A stretch of DNA of 64,000 nucleotides from Lachnospiraceae bacterium (lineage in GTDB: Bacteria > Bacillota > Clostridia > Lachnospirales > Lachnospiraceae): assembly GCA_910573755.1 (NCBI GenBank), contig CAJTBO010000004.1, forward strand, positions 124,001-188,000. The letters are read 5' to 3'. The translations under genes and the position numbers were made by a program. Of the stretch, positions 51,354 through 59,638 are shown piece after piece; the first letter of the stretch is position 1, and each line of letters begins with the position of its first letter. Under the pieces are notes generated by a model. The model was given only the letters and a program-made list of their open reading frames with translations, had not been told where the DNA came from and searched no databases.

Positions 51354-52145
51354 ATGGGAGCCAACCATACAAATTGGGAAGATCTGGGTATATCAAATGA
51401 CTTTCTGTTTGGAAAAGTTATGCAAAATCCCAGATTATGCCAGGAATTATTGCAAAGAATTCTTCCAGATTTAAAAATAGATCATATTGAATATCCAGAA
51501 TTACAGAAAGCAATTAAACCAGATGCTGATGCAAAAAGCATCCGCCTTGATGTCTATGTAAAAGATAATAAAAATATTGTATACAATATCGAAATGCAGG
51601 CCAGTGGCACCAAAGAGCTCCCTAAAAGAAGCAGGTACTATCAGAGTTTAATAGATTTGCAGTTGATTGATAAGGGGCAGACATACCGGACATTGAACCG
51701 CAGTTTCATTATCTTTATCTGTCTGGAAGATATTTTTGGACATGGACGGCATATTTATACATTTGAAAATCTCTGTAAAGAGGATTCCAGTATTTCCATG
51801 GGGGATGAAACCACAAAAATCTTTCTGAACGCAGACAGTAACATGGATGATATCAGCAAAGAACTAAAGGCATTTTTAGATTATGCTGCCGGAAAAACTA
51901 CAAATGATACTTTTGTTCAGGAACTTGATGAAGCTGTAAAAGAGGCAAAACAGAATCGGGAATGGAGGCATGAGTATATGACGCTACTGATGAGAGACCA
52001 AATCAATGTTGAAAAAGGTGAAGACAAACTTTCCCAATTGATTGCACGATTAATGGAAGATAAGCGGTCACAGGATGTAATCAGAGTCACACAAGATAAA
52101 CTCTATAGAAATAAATTATACGAGGAATATCTTATCGACCAATAA
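51354..52145 (+). CDS. Rpn-family nuclease/transposase-like protein (PD-(D/E)XK)
   Basis: This 263-aa protein begins NDFLFGKVMQNPRLCQELLQ and carries the nuclease motif SIRLDVYVKD with YNIEMQ (Asp ... Glu-x-Gln) near residues 62-84, as in Rpn recombination-promoting nucleases. A helical C-terminus with repeated Glu/Lys follows. AAGGAG lies 10 nt upstream of the ATG. Family members cut DNA and promote recA-independent recombination. It is intact here, unlike the fragment at 46512. Confidence 0.85.
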   Translation: MGANHTNWEDLGISNDFLFGKVMQNPRLCQELLQRILPDLKIDHIEYPELQKAIKPDADAKSIRLDVYVKDNKNIVYNIEMQASGTKELPKRSRYYQSLIDLQLIDKGQTYRTLNRSFIIFICLEDIFGHGRHIYTFENLCKEDSSISMGDETTKIFLNADSNMDDISKELKAFLDYAAGKTTNDTFVQELDEAVKEAKQNREWRHEYMTLLMRDQINVEKGEDKLSQLIARLMEDKRSQDVIRVTQDKLYRNKLYEEYLIDQ

Positions 52146-52434
52146 TAAGAATCTTATATTTTCCAAACCCCAAAATCGAAAATTTTACCAGTCCTTTATT
52201 TATAGAGCTGGCATTTTTATCGGTCAAAAAACTGATAGATTTTCTTTCTAAACCCTCATGCCCCACATTTGGCACCACCATAAATGAAACTGTGCAAGCG
52301 ATAGGTTATTGAATTTGTTTTTGCCATTGTCTATACTATAACCAACGGCAAAGATCGTTTTAATTTTGGGCCTGCAGCCCGTTTTCTAAACTGATTTCAG
52401 GTACTCTCATTTGCACCACCACCTGTCCAGCCTC

Positions 52435-52488
52435 TTACGGCAAAAGGACGTACAGTAAAATGATAACAGACAGAGTACCGTGCCGTAA
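52435..52488 (+). ncRNA. Candidate bridge-RNA hairpin in the IS110 left end
   Basis: TTACGGCA at 52435-52442 pairs with TGCCGTAA at 52481-52488, leaving a 38-nt loop with an inner GTAC pairing possibility, 21 bp before the transposase start. IS110-group elements carry a structured guide RNA in this place, with internal loops that pair with target and donor DNA. Which loop bases do so was not determined. Confidence 0.45.
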
Positions 52489-52509
52489 ATTTACCCAGGA
52501 GGTGCCTTT

Positions 52510-53745
52510 ATGGATAGAATTTACGACAATTGTTGTGGTATTGACGTGCACAAAAAACTCATCGTTGCCTGCTTTCGAAAAGGCAATAAGCAGGAGATAC
52601 GGGAGTTTGGCGCAACAACCAGAGAACTTCTCGAAATGGCTGACTGGCTCAAAGACGGCGGCTGTGAAATGACCGCAATGGAGAGCACGGCATCTTATTG
52701 GAAGCCTCTGTATAACATCCTTGAATCGTCTGGCCTGAACGCTATGGTGGTCAATGCCCGCCATATGAAAGCTGTCCCAGGACGCAAGACAGATGTCAGG
52801 GATGCTGAATGGATTGCGGATCTTCTTCAGCATGGGCTGCTCCAGCCCAGTTACATCCCTGATAAAGAGCAGCGGGAACTGCGTGAGCTGGTCCGTTACC
52901 GCAAGAGCCTTGTTGGTGAACGCACCAGGGAGCTCAACCGCCTCCAGAAGATGCCGGAAGGCGCCAACATCAAGCTGTCCGGTACTGTGTCGGATATCAA
53001 CGGCAAGAGCGCGCGCAACATCCTGGAGTATCTTCTCACCGGGGCGTCCGTGGATGGACCGAAATATGATGAGATGTATGAACAGAAGATCATCGCCCAT
53101 AATCTCAAGGCCACCAAGGAGCAGATCATAGACGACCTCAATGGTGTGATGAGCCCTCTCCAGCGCCGGATGATGAAGGAGCTCCTGGCACACCTGGACG
53201 AGCTTAATATCCACATCAAAAATCTGAATGATGAGATTGACAACTTCATGAAGCCGGAGGAAAAACAGGCTTCCCATGCCATCCAGAATGTGACTGGTAT
53301 AGGGAATACCAGCGCGCAGGCCATCATTTCCGTCATTGGCACGGATATGGAACGTTTTCCTACGGACAGGCATATCTCGTCATGGGCCGGATTATGCCCT
53401 GGTGATAATGAAAGCGCCAGGAAGAGGAAGTCCGGCAAGACCAGAAAAGGGAACTCCCTTTTGCGGACAACCCTGATTACCTGCGCGCATTCAGCTGTAA
53501 AGAATAAAAAGTCCTATTTCCATGCGCAGTTCATGAGGATCAGCTCCCACAGGGGAAAGAAGAGGGCCTATGTCGCAGTTGCCCATTCCATGCTCATAGC
53601 CATTTACCATATCCTCAAAGACGGAGTGGTGTTCAAGGATCTTGGAGCTGATTATTATAACCAGTTCAACAAAGAACGCAAAATCAATGCGTATCTGAAA
53701 AAGTTAAAAGCACTTGGTTGGGAAGCCCCGGTAGTTGCCGCCTGA
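52510..53745 (+). CDS. IS110-family transposase (DEDD recombinase)
   Basis: The RuvC-like N-terminal domain has Asp12 (CCGIDVHKK), Glu58 (TAMESTASYW), Asp95 and Asp98 (GRKTDVRDAEW), the DEDD set. The C-terminal Tnp_20 domain has NVTGIGNTSAQAIISVIG and HISSWAGLCPG, which includes the expected catalytic serine region. The 411-aa length is full and uninterrupted, so the enzyme should be active. AGGAGGTG precedes the ATG. IS110 transposases use a bridge RNA to choose donor and target. Confidence 0.94.
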   Translation: MDRIYDNCCGIDVHKKLIVACFRKGNKQEIREFGATTRELLEMADWLKDGGCEMTAMESTASYWKPLYNILESSGLNAMVVNARHMKAVPGRKTDVRDAEWIADLLQHGLLQPSYIPDKEQRELRELVRYRKSLVGERTRELNRLQKMPEGANIKLSGTVSDINGKSARNILEYLLTGASVDGPKYDEMYEQKIIAHNLKATKEQIIDDLNGVMSPLQRRMMKELLAHLDELNIHIKNLNDEIDNFMKPEEKQASHAIQNVTGIGNTSAQAIISVIGTDMERFPTDRHISSWAGLCPGDNESARKRKSGKTRKGNSLLRTTLITCAHSAVKNKKSYFHAQFMRISSHRGKKRAYVAVAHSMLIAIYHILKDGVVFKDLGADYYNQFNKERKINAYLKKLKALGWEAPVVAA

Positions 53746-53852
53746 GTCTTCCAGACAGGGTCAAAAACTTCTTTTAAGCTTGATAGGGGCAGTCTGCGCT
53801 TTTTTGGCTACCCGGAAGATTATGTTTCACAGTAATCAAAAGAGTCAAAAAC

Positions 53853-53873
53853 CCTGACGGAATTTCCGCCAGG
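53853..53873. repeat. 21-bp palindrome downstream of IS110
   Basis: CCTGACGGAA, a central A/T and TTCCGCCAGG form a near-perfect palindrome with one A-C mismatch. It could be a terminator-like hairpin between the transposase and the convergent MazF-like gene, but lacks a long T-run. Confidence 0.5.
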
Positions 53874-53910
53874 ATTCTTCGGTGAGATATGTAAATCTCT
53901 TTTGTTTCCA

Positions 53911-54258
53911 TTACACATTTAGTTGAACTTTAATTGCCCGATCCACTTGTGATTCATATACGGTTTCTTTAATGCTTCCTACTTTCCGTTCTAATCTTGT
54001 CTTATTCAACGACATAATCAGCTCTGCCAAGACAATGCTTGGTTTAACCAGACCACATTTGTTAATAAGTACATGAGTCGGAAGACGATGTTTCCGCAAT
54101 TTGCTCGTAAGCGGGACAATTGTGATCACAGGGCTATGCTCATTTGCTTTGTCGTTTGAAATGATTAGTATTGGCCTCATCCCTTCCTGGAGGCTTCCGC
54201 CATCCTCATCAGCACTTAACCTCGCCATGTAGATATCTCCTCTTTTACATCCCATCAT
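53911..54258 (-). CDS. MazF/PemK-family endoribonuclease toxin
   Basis: This 115-aa protein starts with the family motif KRGDIYMARL and continues GMRPILIISNDKANEHSPVI and VPLTSKLRKHRLPTHVLI, the MazF core with its catalytic Arg and Thr. MazF toxins cut mRNA at short motifs and are held inactive by an antitoxin normally encoded just upstream. No antitoxin-like frame is present in the 700 bp upstream. AGGAGA lies 8 nt before the ATG. Confidence 0.88.
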   Translation of the reverse strand: MMGCKRGDIYMARLSADEDGGSLQEGMRPILIISNDKANEHSPVITIVPLTSKLRKHRLPTHVLINKCGLVKPSIVLAELIMSLNKTRLERKVGSIKETVYESQVDRAIKVQLNV

Positions 54259-54349
54259 TGATTTGTTCTCCTTTTCTGATTTTATAAAGTCACAATAAAT
54301 ATGAATTTTTCAAGAAAATGAAATTAAAAATCTGATGCAAAAAAAGAGT

Positions 54350-54378
54350 GGTCATAGCAATTCAAAATTGCTATGACC
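54350..54378. terminator. Strong palindrome, possible minus-strand terminator
   Basis: GGTCATAGCAATT and AATTGCTATGACC pair perfectly around three bases. On the minus strand ACTCTTTTTTT follows, as in a terminator. It lies about 90 bp upstream of the MazF-like gene, which would isolate that gene from upstream transcription. Confidence 0.6.
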
Positions 54379-54964
54379 CATAGACAAAAAAGTAGAAGGT
54401 GTTTATTTACAAATCATTGAAAAAGCAACGAAATTTGGCATGAACTAAGTGGACGGTCTGGCAAGAGCATTAACAACTCTTCCAAAGAATTCTCCGCTAG
54501 AGATCCGGCTGCTTAAGCTGCCAAATCCTCTTCTCCTCATCCCTCTCTCATATATGCAACCGATTCTTCCAAATTTTCTTCCTCTCATCGAAACCTCCTG
54601 TTCTGAATATTTTCTTATACACTATAAATATGAAAACTTTTGAAAAATGAAATTTTTAGGTTATCCCCCTCCTCTCTCCCTATTCTCTCTCGCCTATCGA
54701 CAATATAAGTATAACGCATCCTCTTTATCCAATCTTTTTGCATAGATCCCTCTTCTGTCTCTCCAGACTCTCTCTTTATTAAGATGAGAACTTAGGGATA
54801 TGTAATATTGTTGGGGAGAACAGGGAAGATGAGGGGAGGAAGAGGAACCTCTCCCCCACCTTTTGATGGATTTTCATAGAATTACGGAGAAGTCTGTGAT
54901 AAAATGAAGTACAATGGTAATCCATTTACTGCTACTACATTGAAAAGAATTGAGGAGAACAAAA
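54379..54964. other. No convincing gene; pyrimidine-rich and hairpin sequence
   Basis: A short open frame at 54449 has no ribosome site and odd composition, and I do not support it. The region holds C/T-rich tracts (54650-54790) and a hairpin-like GGGGAGG...CCTCTCCCC near 54832-54860. It may contain the promoter of the small gene at 54965. Confidence 0.4.
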
Positions 54965-55144
54965 ATGTATGTTACAAAGGTAATAGATAGATTCGGTGGC
55001 ATTGAGATGGTAGCAAAATCCATTGATGAGTTATGCAATCAAATGGATAAAGATGGATATTCATTAGTCACCTATCAATTTTGTGCTAATAATGAAAAAG
55101 TAATATTGACATTCAAAAAAGGAATTAAAAAGAGCTTTGTATAA
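54965..55144 (+). CDS. 59-aa protein of unknown function
   Basis: The ATG at 54965 follows GAGGAG by 7 nt and gives MYVTKVIDRFGGIEMVAKSI, then KDGYSLVTYQF and a basic tail (ILTFKKGIKKSFV). It looks like a small alpha/beta protein. I do not recognise a family. It precedes the oxidoreductase gene by 32 bp and may share its transcript. Confidence 0.55.
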   Translation: MYVTKVIDRFGGIEMVAKSIDELCNQMDKDGYSLVTYQFCANNEKVILTFKKGIKKSFV

Positions 55145-55176
55145 TTATCTATTTATAGGTGCGAAAGGAGCCCATC

Positions 55177-55758
55177 ATGAAAAATATTCTTATCATACAA
55201 GGCGGAGGCCGTCCCAATGGGAACACAGCACAATTGATTAACAGTTTTATTTCTGGTGCAAAAGAGTGTGGTCATTCTATTGAACTCATCTCACTCATAA
55301 AAAATGAAGTTAAAGGATGCCTTGGCTGCAATGCATGTCGCTATGGAAAACCATGCATCCAAAAGGATTCCTTTAATAATCTTATTCCCAGGATAAAAGA
55401 TGCAGATTGTATTGTGTTTGCGTCACCCCTTTACTTTTGGACCATATCTTCCAGAATCAAGGCATTTATCGAAAGATTCTATTGCATTGCTGAAGAAGAC
55501 CCTAATCCCCCATTGGGCCGATATGAGAAGTATCCAATCAAAGACTGTGCTTTGCTCATGACTTCAGCAGATAATTTTTTCTGGACATTTGAACAGGCAG
55601 TCTCCTATTATCAATTTGCGGTTGTGAATTACATTGGATTTAAAGACAAAGGGATGCTGCTTGCTGGTGGGTGTGGTGATACCAATGGCAGACCACAGAT
55701 TGATAAGACAGAACATTTGCAAGAAGCGTATGAATTTGGAAAACATATTTATGGATGA
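55177..55758 (+). CDS. NAD(P)H-dependent FMN reductase-like oxidoreductase with CxxC segment
   Basis: This 193-aa flavodoxin-fold protein has an N-terminal FMN loop (IQGGGRPNGNTAQLIN) and a CLGCNACRYGKPCIQKD cysteine segment typical of iron-sulfur flavoprotein-like NADPH reductases. A FASPLYFWTISSRIKAFIER core follows. It should reduce flavins or quinones in the cytosol. I chose the ATG at 55177 with AAAGGAG upstream. Confidence 0.9.
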   Translation: MKNILIIQGGGRPNGNTAQLINSFISGAKECGHSIELISLIKNEVKGCLGCNACRYGKPCIQKDSFNNLIPRIKDADCIVFASPLYFWTISSRIKAFIERFYCIAEEDPNPPLGRYEKYPIKDCALLMTSADNFFWTFEQAVSYYQFAVVNYIGFKDKGMLLAGGCGDTNGRPQIDKTEHLQEAYEFGKHIYG

Positions 55759-55827
55759 TTCTTAACTGTCCAAAATCATAGGGAGCAAATGTGCATCTCC
55801 AAACTATAGCAAATGAAAGGAGCCATT

Positions 55828-56391
55828 ATGTCAAAAATAGCTGTCTACTTCCCTGGTATTGGGTATCATTGCGATAAACCTCTTCTTTATTATAGTAGGA
55901 ATTGCGCTTGTGAGCTTGGGTATAAAGATTACAAAAATGTGAGCTACACATATAACGCCGGAAACATCCGTGGCAATGAAAAGAAAATGAAAGATGCATA
56001 TGAAGCACTGCTTTCACAGACTGAAGCAGCGCTTACAGATATTGACTGGTCTGCATATGATGATATTCTTTTTATTTCAAAGAGTATAGGAACTATCATT
56101 TCCACATCATATGCTAAGAAATATGAATTAGGAAAAGCAAGGCATATTCTTTATACGCCTTTGGCACAGACTTTTCTTTTTGCCCCAACTAATGCCATCG
56201 CATATATTGGGACAGCAGATCCATGGAGTGATACAGATGAGATTATCCGCCTCTCAAATGCAAACCACATTCCGATAAGTGTATATGAAGGATGCAATCA
56301 TTCCCTCGAATGTGCTGATACTCTAAAAAATATAGAGAATTTAAAGGATATCATGCAAAGGACAATGGATTTCTGCAAAGAAACACATTGA
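55828..56391 (+). CDS. Alpha/beta-hydrolase-like protein
   Basis: This 187-aa protein begins MSKIAVYFPGIGYHCDKPLL and has a nucleophile-elbow-like ILFISKSIGTII near residue 90 and NHSLECADT near the C-terminus, the likely catalytic His. The elbow reads SKSIG, so Ser is present. The overall pattern is that of small alpha/beta hydrolases or esterases. AAAGG lies before the ATG at 55828. A dead relative is at 12128. The substrate is unknown. Confidence 0.72.
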   Translation: MSKIAVYFPGIGYHCDKPLLYYSRNCACELGYKDYKNVSYTYNAGNIRGNEKKMKDAYEALLSQTEAALTDIDWSAYDDILFISKSIGTIISTSYAKKYELGKARHILYTPLAQTFLFAPTNAIAYIGTADPWSDTDEIIRLSNANHIPISVYEGCNHSLECADTLKNIENLKDIMQRTMDFCKETH

Positions 56392-56528
56392 AAATCCAGT
56401 CTCTATGTAGTATAGTAGATGAAACAGCAATATGTTTCTCTGTTCAGAACAATATGATTGCTTTCCAAACCAATGTTAGCATGTCAGGCTGCCAACTATG
56501 CAGCACTTATTAACGGAGGTTGAAAGAA

Positions 56529-57665
56529 ATGAAAAGCAAACAAACCAAAAAGAAAACCATCGGCTTAATTGATGTCATGATCCAACACGCCGACAAAGGA
56601 GCATCTGGATTCTGGACAGATGATTATGAGGGATGCGGAAACCCAAAAATATTTCCAGAGTTTGATGATGGACTCAAGCATGGAAAATATGTCCACAAAG
56701 AGCATTACCTCTGTCCATGGAACACAGCAATCCTTTATGGCGATGGACATGGCAACATAAATACTGGCTGCTATCACAGTTGTTCCATTAGAGATGCAAG
56801 ATATTTATCCACAGAAATGCTGGCAGCAGTGCTTACACGCTTTAAGGAACAGCTCCAATCCGACAAGTACGATAACACCGAACATATCAATCCACTCCTA
56901 ACCCAAGAGGAACAGTCCTATATCAGACAACAGCAAATCCTTGAAAGAGAGAATCAAGAAAGGCAGTGGAAAAAGGATAGAGAGTCCAAAGCAGTAAAGG
57001 CAACAGCTTTAATCCAGAAATATCAGGATAATGAGGATATGAAAGCGCTCCTGATTGGACATTATGGCGATGATATTATGGTGATGTCTGAGTTCGGAAA
57101 CATAGATTTTTCACTTAATGGAAAAGTAGATATAGTCGGCGGTGAAAAACTCTCCTATGATGATTATCTCGATATACAGATTCAATCTTATGGGAAACAG
57201 CGTTCCTGGTTCGCAATGTGCTACTATAGCATTCCATGTGAATTTATGGGATGTATAGAAAAGAAGACAAAGAAGAATATCTGCTTTAAAAGAATCTATG
57301 TCAGTGGCATGTACCCTGATGGCGACTGTTTTGAAGGAAAAGAAGACCATGTTTGGATGGATATCCAAGGATTTGAAGATTTTAAAGTCGGTGACTGTGC
57401 TTCTTTTTATGCGGATATATACAGATACATCAAGACAGGAAATGGTAAAGTTCTGGATTATTCCTTAAGGAATCCTCAAAATATTCGGCAGATAACCTCG
57501 TATGAGCTTCCGAGTGATGATGATCTAATCAAGCAGAGCATAAACCAGATACTCTGTGAGACATGTTATTTATCGGAACACTGCAATAAAACATACTGCC
57601 TACGGAATCAGGAAGAGCTTCAGGCACTAAGGGAACAAATGTCCAGTATGATATCACCAAAGTAA
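56529..57665 (+). CDS. Uncharacterised 378-aa protein with Cys-rich ends
   Basis: I do not recognise this protein. The N-terminal third has conserved-looking His, Cys and Asp residues (YEGCGNPKIFPEF, HYLCPWNTAILYGDGHGN, TGCYHSCSIRDARYL). A central charged coiled-coil follows at about residues 115-160, then a domain with MYPDGDCFEGKEDHVWMDIQ. The C-terminus has a Cys motif (CETCYLSEHCNKTYCLRN) that could bind metal. The ATG at 56529 has GGAGG 9 nt upstream, better than the TTG three codons earlier. No neighbour explains its role. Confidence 0.7.
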   Translation: MKSKQTKKKTIGLIDVMIQHADKGASGFWTDDYEGCGNPKIFPEFDDGLKHGKYVHKEHYLCPWNTAILYGDGHGNINTGCYHSCSIRDARYLSTEMLAAVLTRFKEQLQSDKYDNTEHINPLLTQEEQSYIRQQQILERENQERQWKKDRESKAVKATALIQKYQDNEDMKALLIGHYGDDIMVMSEFGNIDFSLNGKVDIVGGEKLSYDDYLDIQIQSYGKQRSWFAMCYYSIPCEFMGCIEKKTKKNICFKRIYVSGMYPDGDCFEGKEDHVWMDIQGFEDFKVGDCASFYADIYRYIKTGNGKVLDYSLRNPQNIRQITSYELPSDDDLIKQSINQILCETCYLSEHCNKTYCLRNQEELQALREQMSSMISPK

Positions 57666-58016
57666 AAATATTAGGAGTGTCGCAAAATCATTCAAATAAA
57701 TGGTTGAACGGCACTCCTTTTATATCAAGCCGATTTTACCCAAAAACTGTTGCGACGCCGCATAAAAATTCTTTATCAGCACTCCAAGGATACCTGCTCT
57801 GTCTCCTCTTCTCCTCTTTCTTCTCTCATCACAGTCTTCCATACCAGAAAACACTGTAATATGGGATTTCTGTGATATTGGGAAGAAATCGAGAGAGGAA
57901 GACTGATTTCAATTGGGGCATAGATAAAAATGAATAGAATCTCTTATTGGGAGTACGATGAAGAGAAAAGGAGAGGTACTATACTATTTATCCTTAATCT
58001 CTTCTTATTACAAAAA

Positions 58017-58055
58017 TATTCCCTGCCACATCTATTTCGTGACAGGGGATTTTTA
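58017..58055 (+). terminator. Terminator hairpin
   Basis: ATTCCCTGCCAC and GTGACAGGGGAT form a stem with one mismatch and a bulge, followed by TTTTTATTTTA. It is a typical intrinsic terminator on the plus strand, about 350 bp beyond the uncharacterised gene. Confidence 0.78.
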
Positions 58056-58202
58056 TTTTATCCTTATCACTATAAACTAATCAACGGCTTATCTTTTCAA
58101 CTGTCATTGCAGAAAATTCTTTCGCTGTATACAGATTTTATTTTTTCCTCTTCTTATCTTCCGACACACTCAACTAAATGCCGAGAGAGAAAAAAAGAAG
58201 AA

Positions 58203-58236
58203 GAGGATCTTGAAAATGTTACTCTCCAAGATCCTC
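58203..58236 (+). terminator. Terminator hairpin
   Basis: GAGGATCTTG and CAAGATCCTC form a perfect 10-bp stem with a 14-nt loop, followed by GTTTTGG. It lies between the plus-strand gene block and the RelA/SpoT-like minus-strand cluster. Confidence 0.72.
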
Positions 58237-58450
58237 GTTTTGGTTGATTTCTATTAAGTTTTGATTACAACTTTAGCAAAAATTATCTTATGCTATAAAA
58301 CAAAAACTTTCTGCAAAATCATCAGCCTATCCGGTTCCTATCTTTCCGCGATCGCCGCCTGGGCGGTATATGGCAGTCAGTGAGACACTGTATACCGTTT
58401 ATTTATTCTACAATATGAGAACCATTCCCTATTGCGTTATTTTATCTCAT

Positions 58451-58627
58451 TTAGCGTACCTCCTGAAGCCTTGCCGCTTCAATTTCACGCTGAAATGCTC
58501 TTCCTGCTTTATTGTAGTAATCCATTCGTTCCTCGTCTGTCATATGCTTTGTCACTTCATAATTATATTCTCTTAACTTATGAATATCTTCTATAGTAAA
58601 ATCGGGACTCAAAACAGGTTTTTCCAT
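58451..58627 (-). CDS. 58-aa acidic/helical protein, last gene of the RelA/SpoT-like cluster
   Basis: The frame reads MEKPVLSPDFTIEDIHKLRE, NYEVTKHMTDEERMDYYN and ends REIEAARLQEVR. It is a small helical protein of a kind common in Lachnospiraceae near toxin-like genes, with a DFTIEDIHKLRE motif. AAAGGGG precedes two possible ATGs (58630 and 58627). It starts 12 bp after the DUF6718-like gene. An antitoxin role is possible from its size and position but not shown. Confidence 0.7.
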   Translation of the reverse strand: MEKPVLSPDFTIEDIHKLREYNYEVTKHMTDEERMDYYNKAGRAFQREIEAARLQEVR

Positions 58628-58639
58628 CATTGCCCCTTT

Positions 58640-58864
58640 CTACAGACTTAGCACACGCTCCTGAAACTTTTCCTTGTTTTCCACAATCTCATAAGGTTCG
58701 TATTCTCCATACGCACTGGGGCGACTAATTGTCACCAACTGCACACCGTTTGCTCCTATCTGCTTTTGTAGCTTTTCGGTAAAATCCGCCAATGCTTTGC
58801 CATGTCTGGTCTTTACTGCAATACAGCCTTTTTTATCAAATTCTTTCGCTATGAGATAACACAT
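58640..58864 (-). CDS. DUF6718-like protein (74 aa)
   Basis: The protein starts MCYLIAKEFDKKGCIAVKTR and continues GANGVQLVTISRPSAYGEYE, the signature of DUF6718 proteins, whose function is unknown. GAGGAGGTG lies inside the end of the RelA/SpoT-like gene, and the reading frames overlap by 29 nt, so the two are translated together. The family is frequent in gut Firmicutes accessory regions. Confidence 0.75.
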   Translation of the reverse strand: MCYLIAKEFDKKGCIAVKTRHGKALADFTEKLQKQIGANGVQLVTISRPSAYGEYEPYEIVENKEKFQERVLSL

Positions 58865-59549
58865 AACTTAGCACCTCCTCAAACTGTTGCTCGCTTAATA
58901 TTTTACCATTCTCATACTCACTTCGCAATATTCTTCCTACAGAATCAGGATATTCCCTTTTATAGAGATATTTATGCAGCCAGTTATTCAACTGCCTGTC
59001 ATAATAAGTATTTGCCTGAATTTCTATCGGGTAACAGGAATGATCCGGTTGAAAATAAATATGCACCCCTCGATAACCATCATCATTCGCCTTTCCATGA
59101 CTCATATCGACAACCCGTACTTCTTCTGGAATTTCTCCCTCCAACAGATTCTTATAGCTGTCCGTCAACATACGAAATCCTAAAATATCATTAAATACCT
59201 TTTCTACTCGCATATCAGGGTAAAATTTATTGTATTTCCGTATGCATGAATCCTCACTTTTAATACGATAATCCAAATCGACAAGATCAAGAATATCGGC
59301 CTCCTGATAAAATCTTATCATCTCAAAGATTTCTTTAAACAAATCTTCCTTGTCAAATTTCCGCAAACTATTAACAAGACTTCTTCCCATTTTACTTTTG
59401 TAAGACAATTCACGAAGAATTTGAACAGATAACCCATTTTTCTCTAATTCTCTTAGCAAACAATATCCTCCAAATACTCTAAATATCTTATTGCTGACAA
59501 CTTTTTTCCCACTTGTTCTTTGCTCGCTGTCTTGCTTACAGCTAATCAT
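58836..59549 (-). CDS. RelA/SpoT nucleotidyltransferase-domain protein
   Basis: Synthetase motifs are present in order: RIKSEDSCIRKYNKF, VFNDILGFRMLTDSY, a HGKANDDGYRGVHIYFQPD segment and YPIEIQANTYYDRQLNNWLH. These match (p)ppGpp synthetase domains, with Arg-x-Lys-Ser for ATP and the GYRGVH and E-x-Q motifs. There is no hydrolase domain. At about 237 aa it is the size of a small alarmone synthetase or toxSAS toxin. The start is uncertain (ATG 59549; a TTG at 59603 falls inside a terminator). A TATAAT lies close upstream. Confidence 0.72.
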   Translation of the reverse strand: MISCKQDSEQRTSGKKVVSNKIFRVFGGYCLLRELEKNGLSVQILRELSYKSKMGRSLVNSLRKFDKEDLFKEIFEMIRFYQEADILDLVDLDYRIKSEDSCIRKYNKFYPDMRVEKVFNDILGFRMLTDSYKNLLEGEIPEEVRVVDMSHGKANDDGYRGVHIYFQPDHSCYPIEIQANTYYDRQLNNWLHKYLYKREYPDSVGRILRSEYENGKILSEQQFEEVLSYVLSHSERI

Positions 59550-59590
59550 AACATTAGAAATTATATCCTGCAATAAAAAATTACGAAAAA

Positions 59591-59614
59591 AGAACTGCTC
59601 CAACGGAACAGTTC
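59591..59614 (-). terminator. Terminator after the SHOCT protein gene
   Basis: On the minus strand GAACTG and CAGTTC flank a 12-nt loop and TTTTTT follows. It separates the SHOCT gene transcript from the RelA/SpoT-like cluster. Confidence 0.75.
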
Positions 59615-59638
59615 TCTCACCATACTGCTATATGTACT

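Larger units (their letters stand above)
52300..53870 (+). mobile_element. IS110-family insertion sequence (ends approximate)
   Basis: The element consists of a noncoding left end, an intact transposase at 52510-53745 and a short right end. IS110 elements have no terminal inverted repeats, so the borders cannot be fixed by eye; the given limits are rough. The left end upstream of the transposase is where IS110-group elements encode their bridge RNA. Confidence 0.6.
57666..58450. other. No gene seen between 57666 and 58450
   Basis: The gap holds two terminators (listed separately) and A/T-rich sequence; short frames at 57677, 57930 and 58370 lack ribosome sites and family features. It may contain decayed coding sequence, but I could not identify any. 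Confidence 0.5.

Noticed and set aside
50703-51368. A 221-aa minus-strand frame
   Set aside because: It is antisense to the clpX remnant, which is recognisable over most of its length.
52435-53373. A 312-aa minus-strand frame
   Set aside because: It is antisense to the IS110 transposase and has no recognisable family features.
54449-54643. 64-aa frame downstream of a C/T-rich tract
   Set aside because: No ribosome site, Leu/Pro-rich composition and no conserved features.
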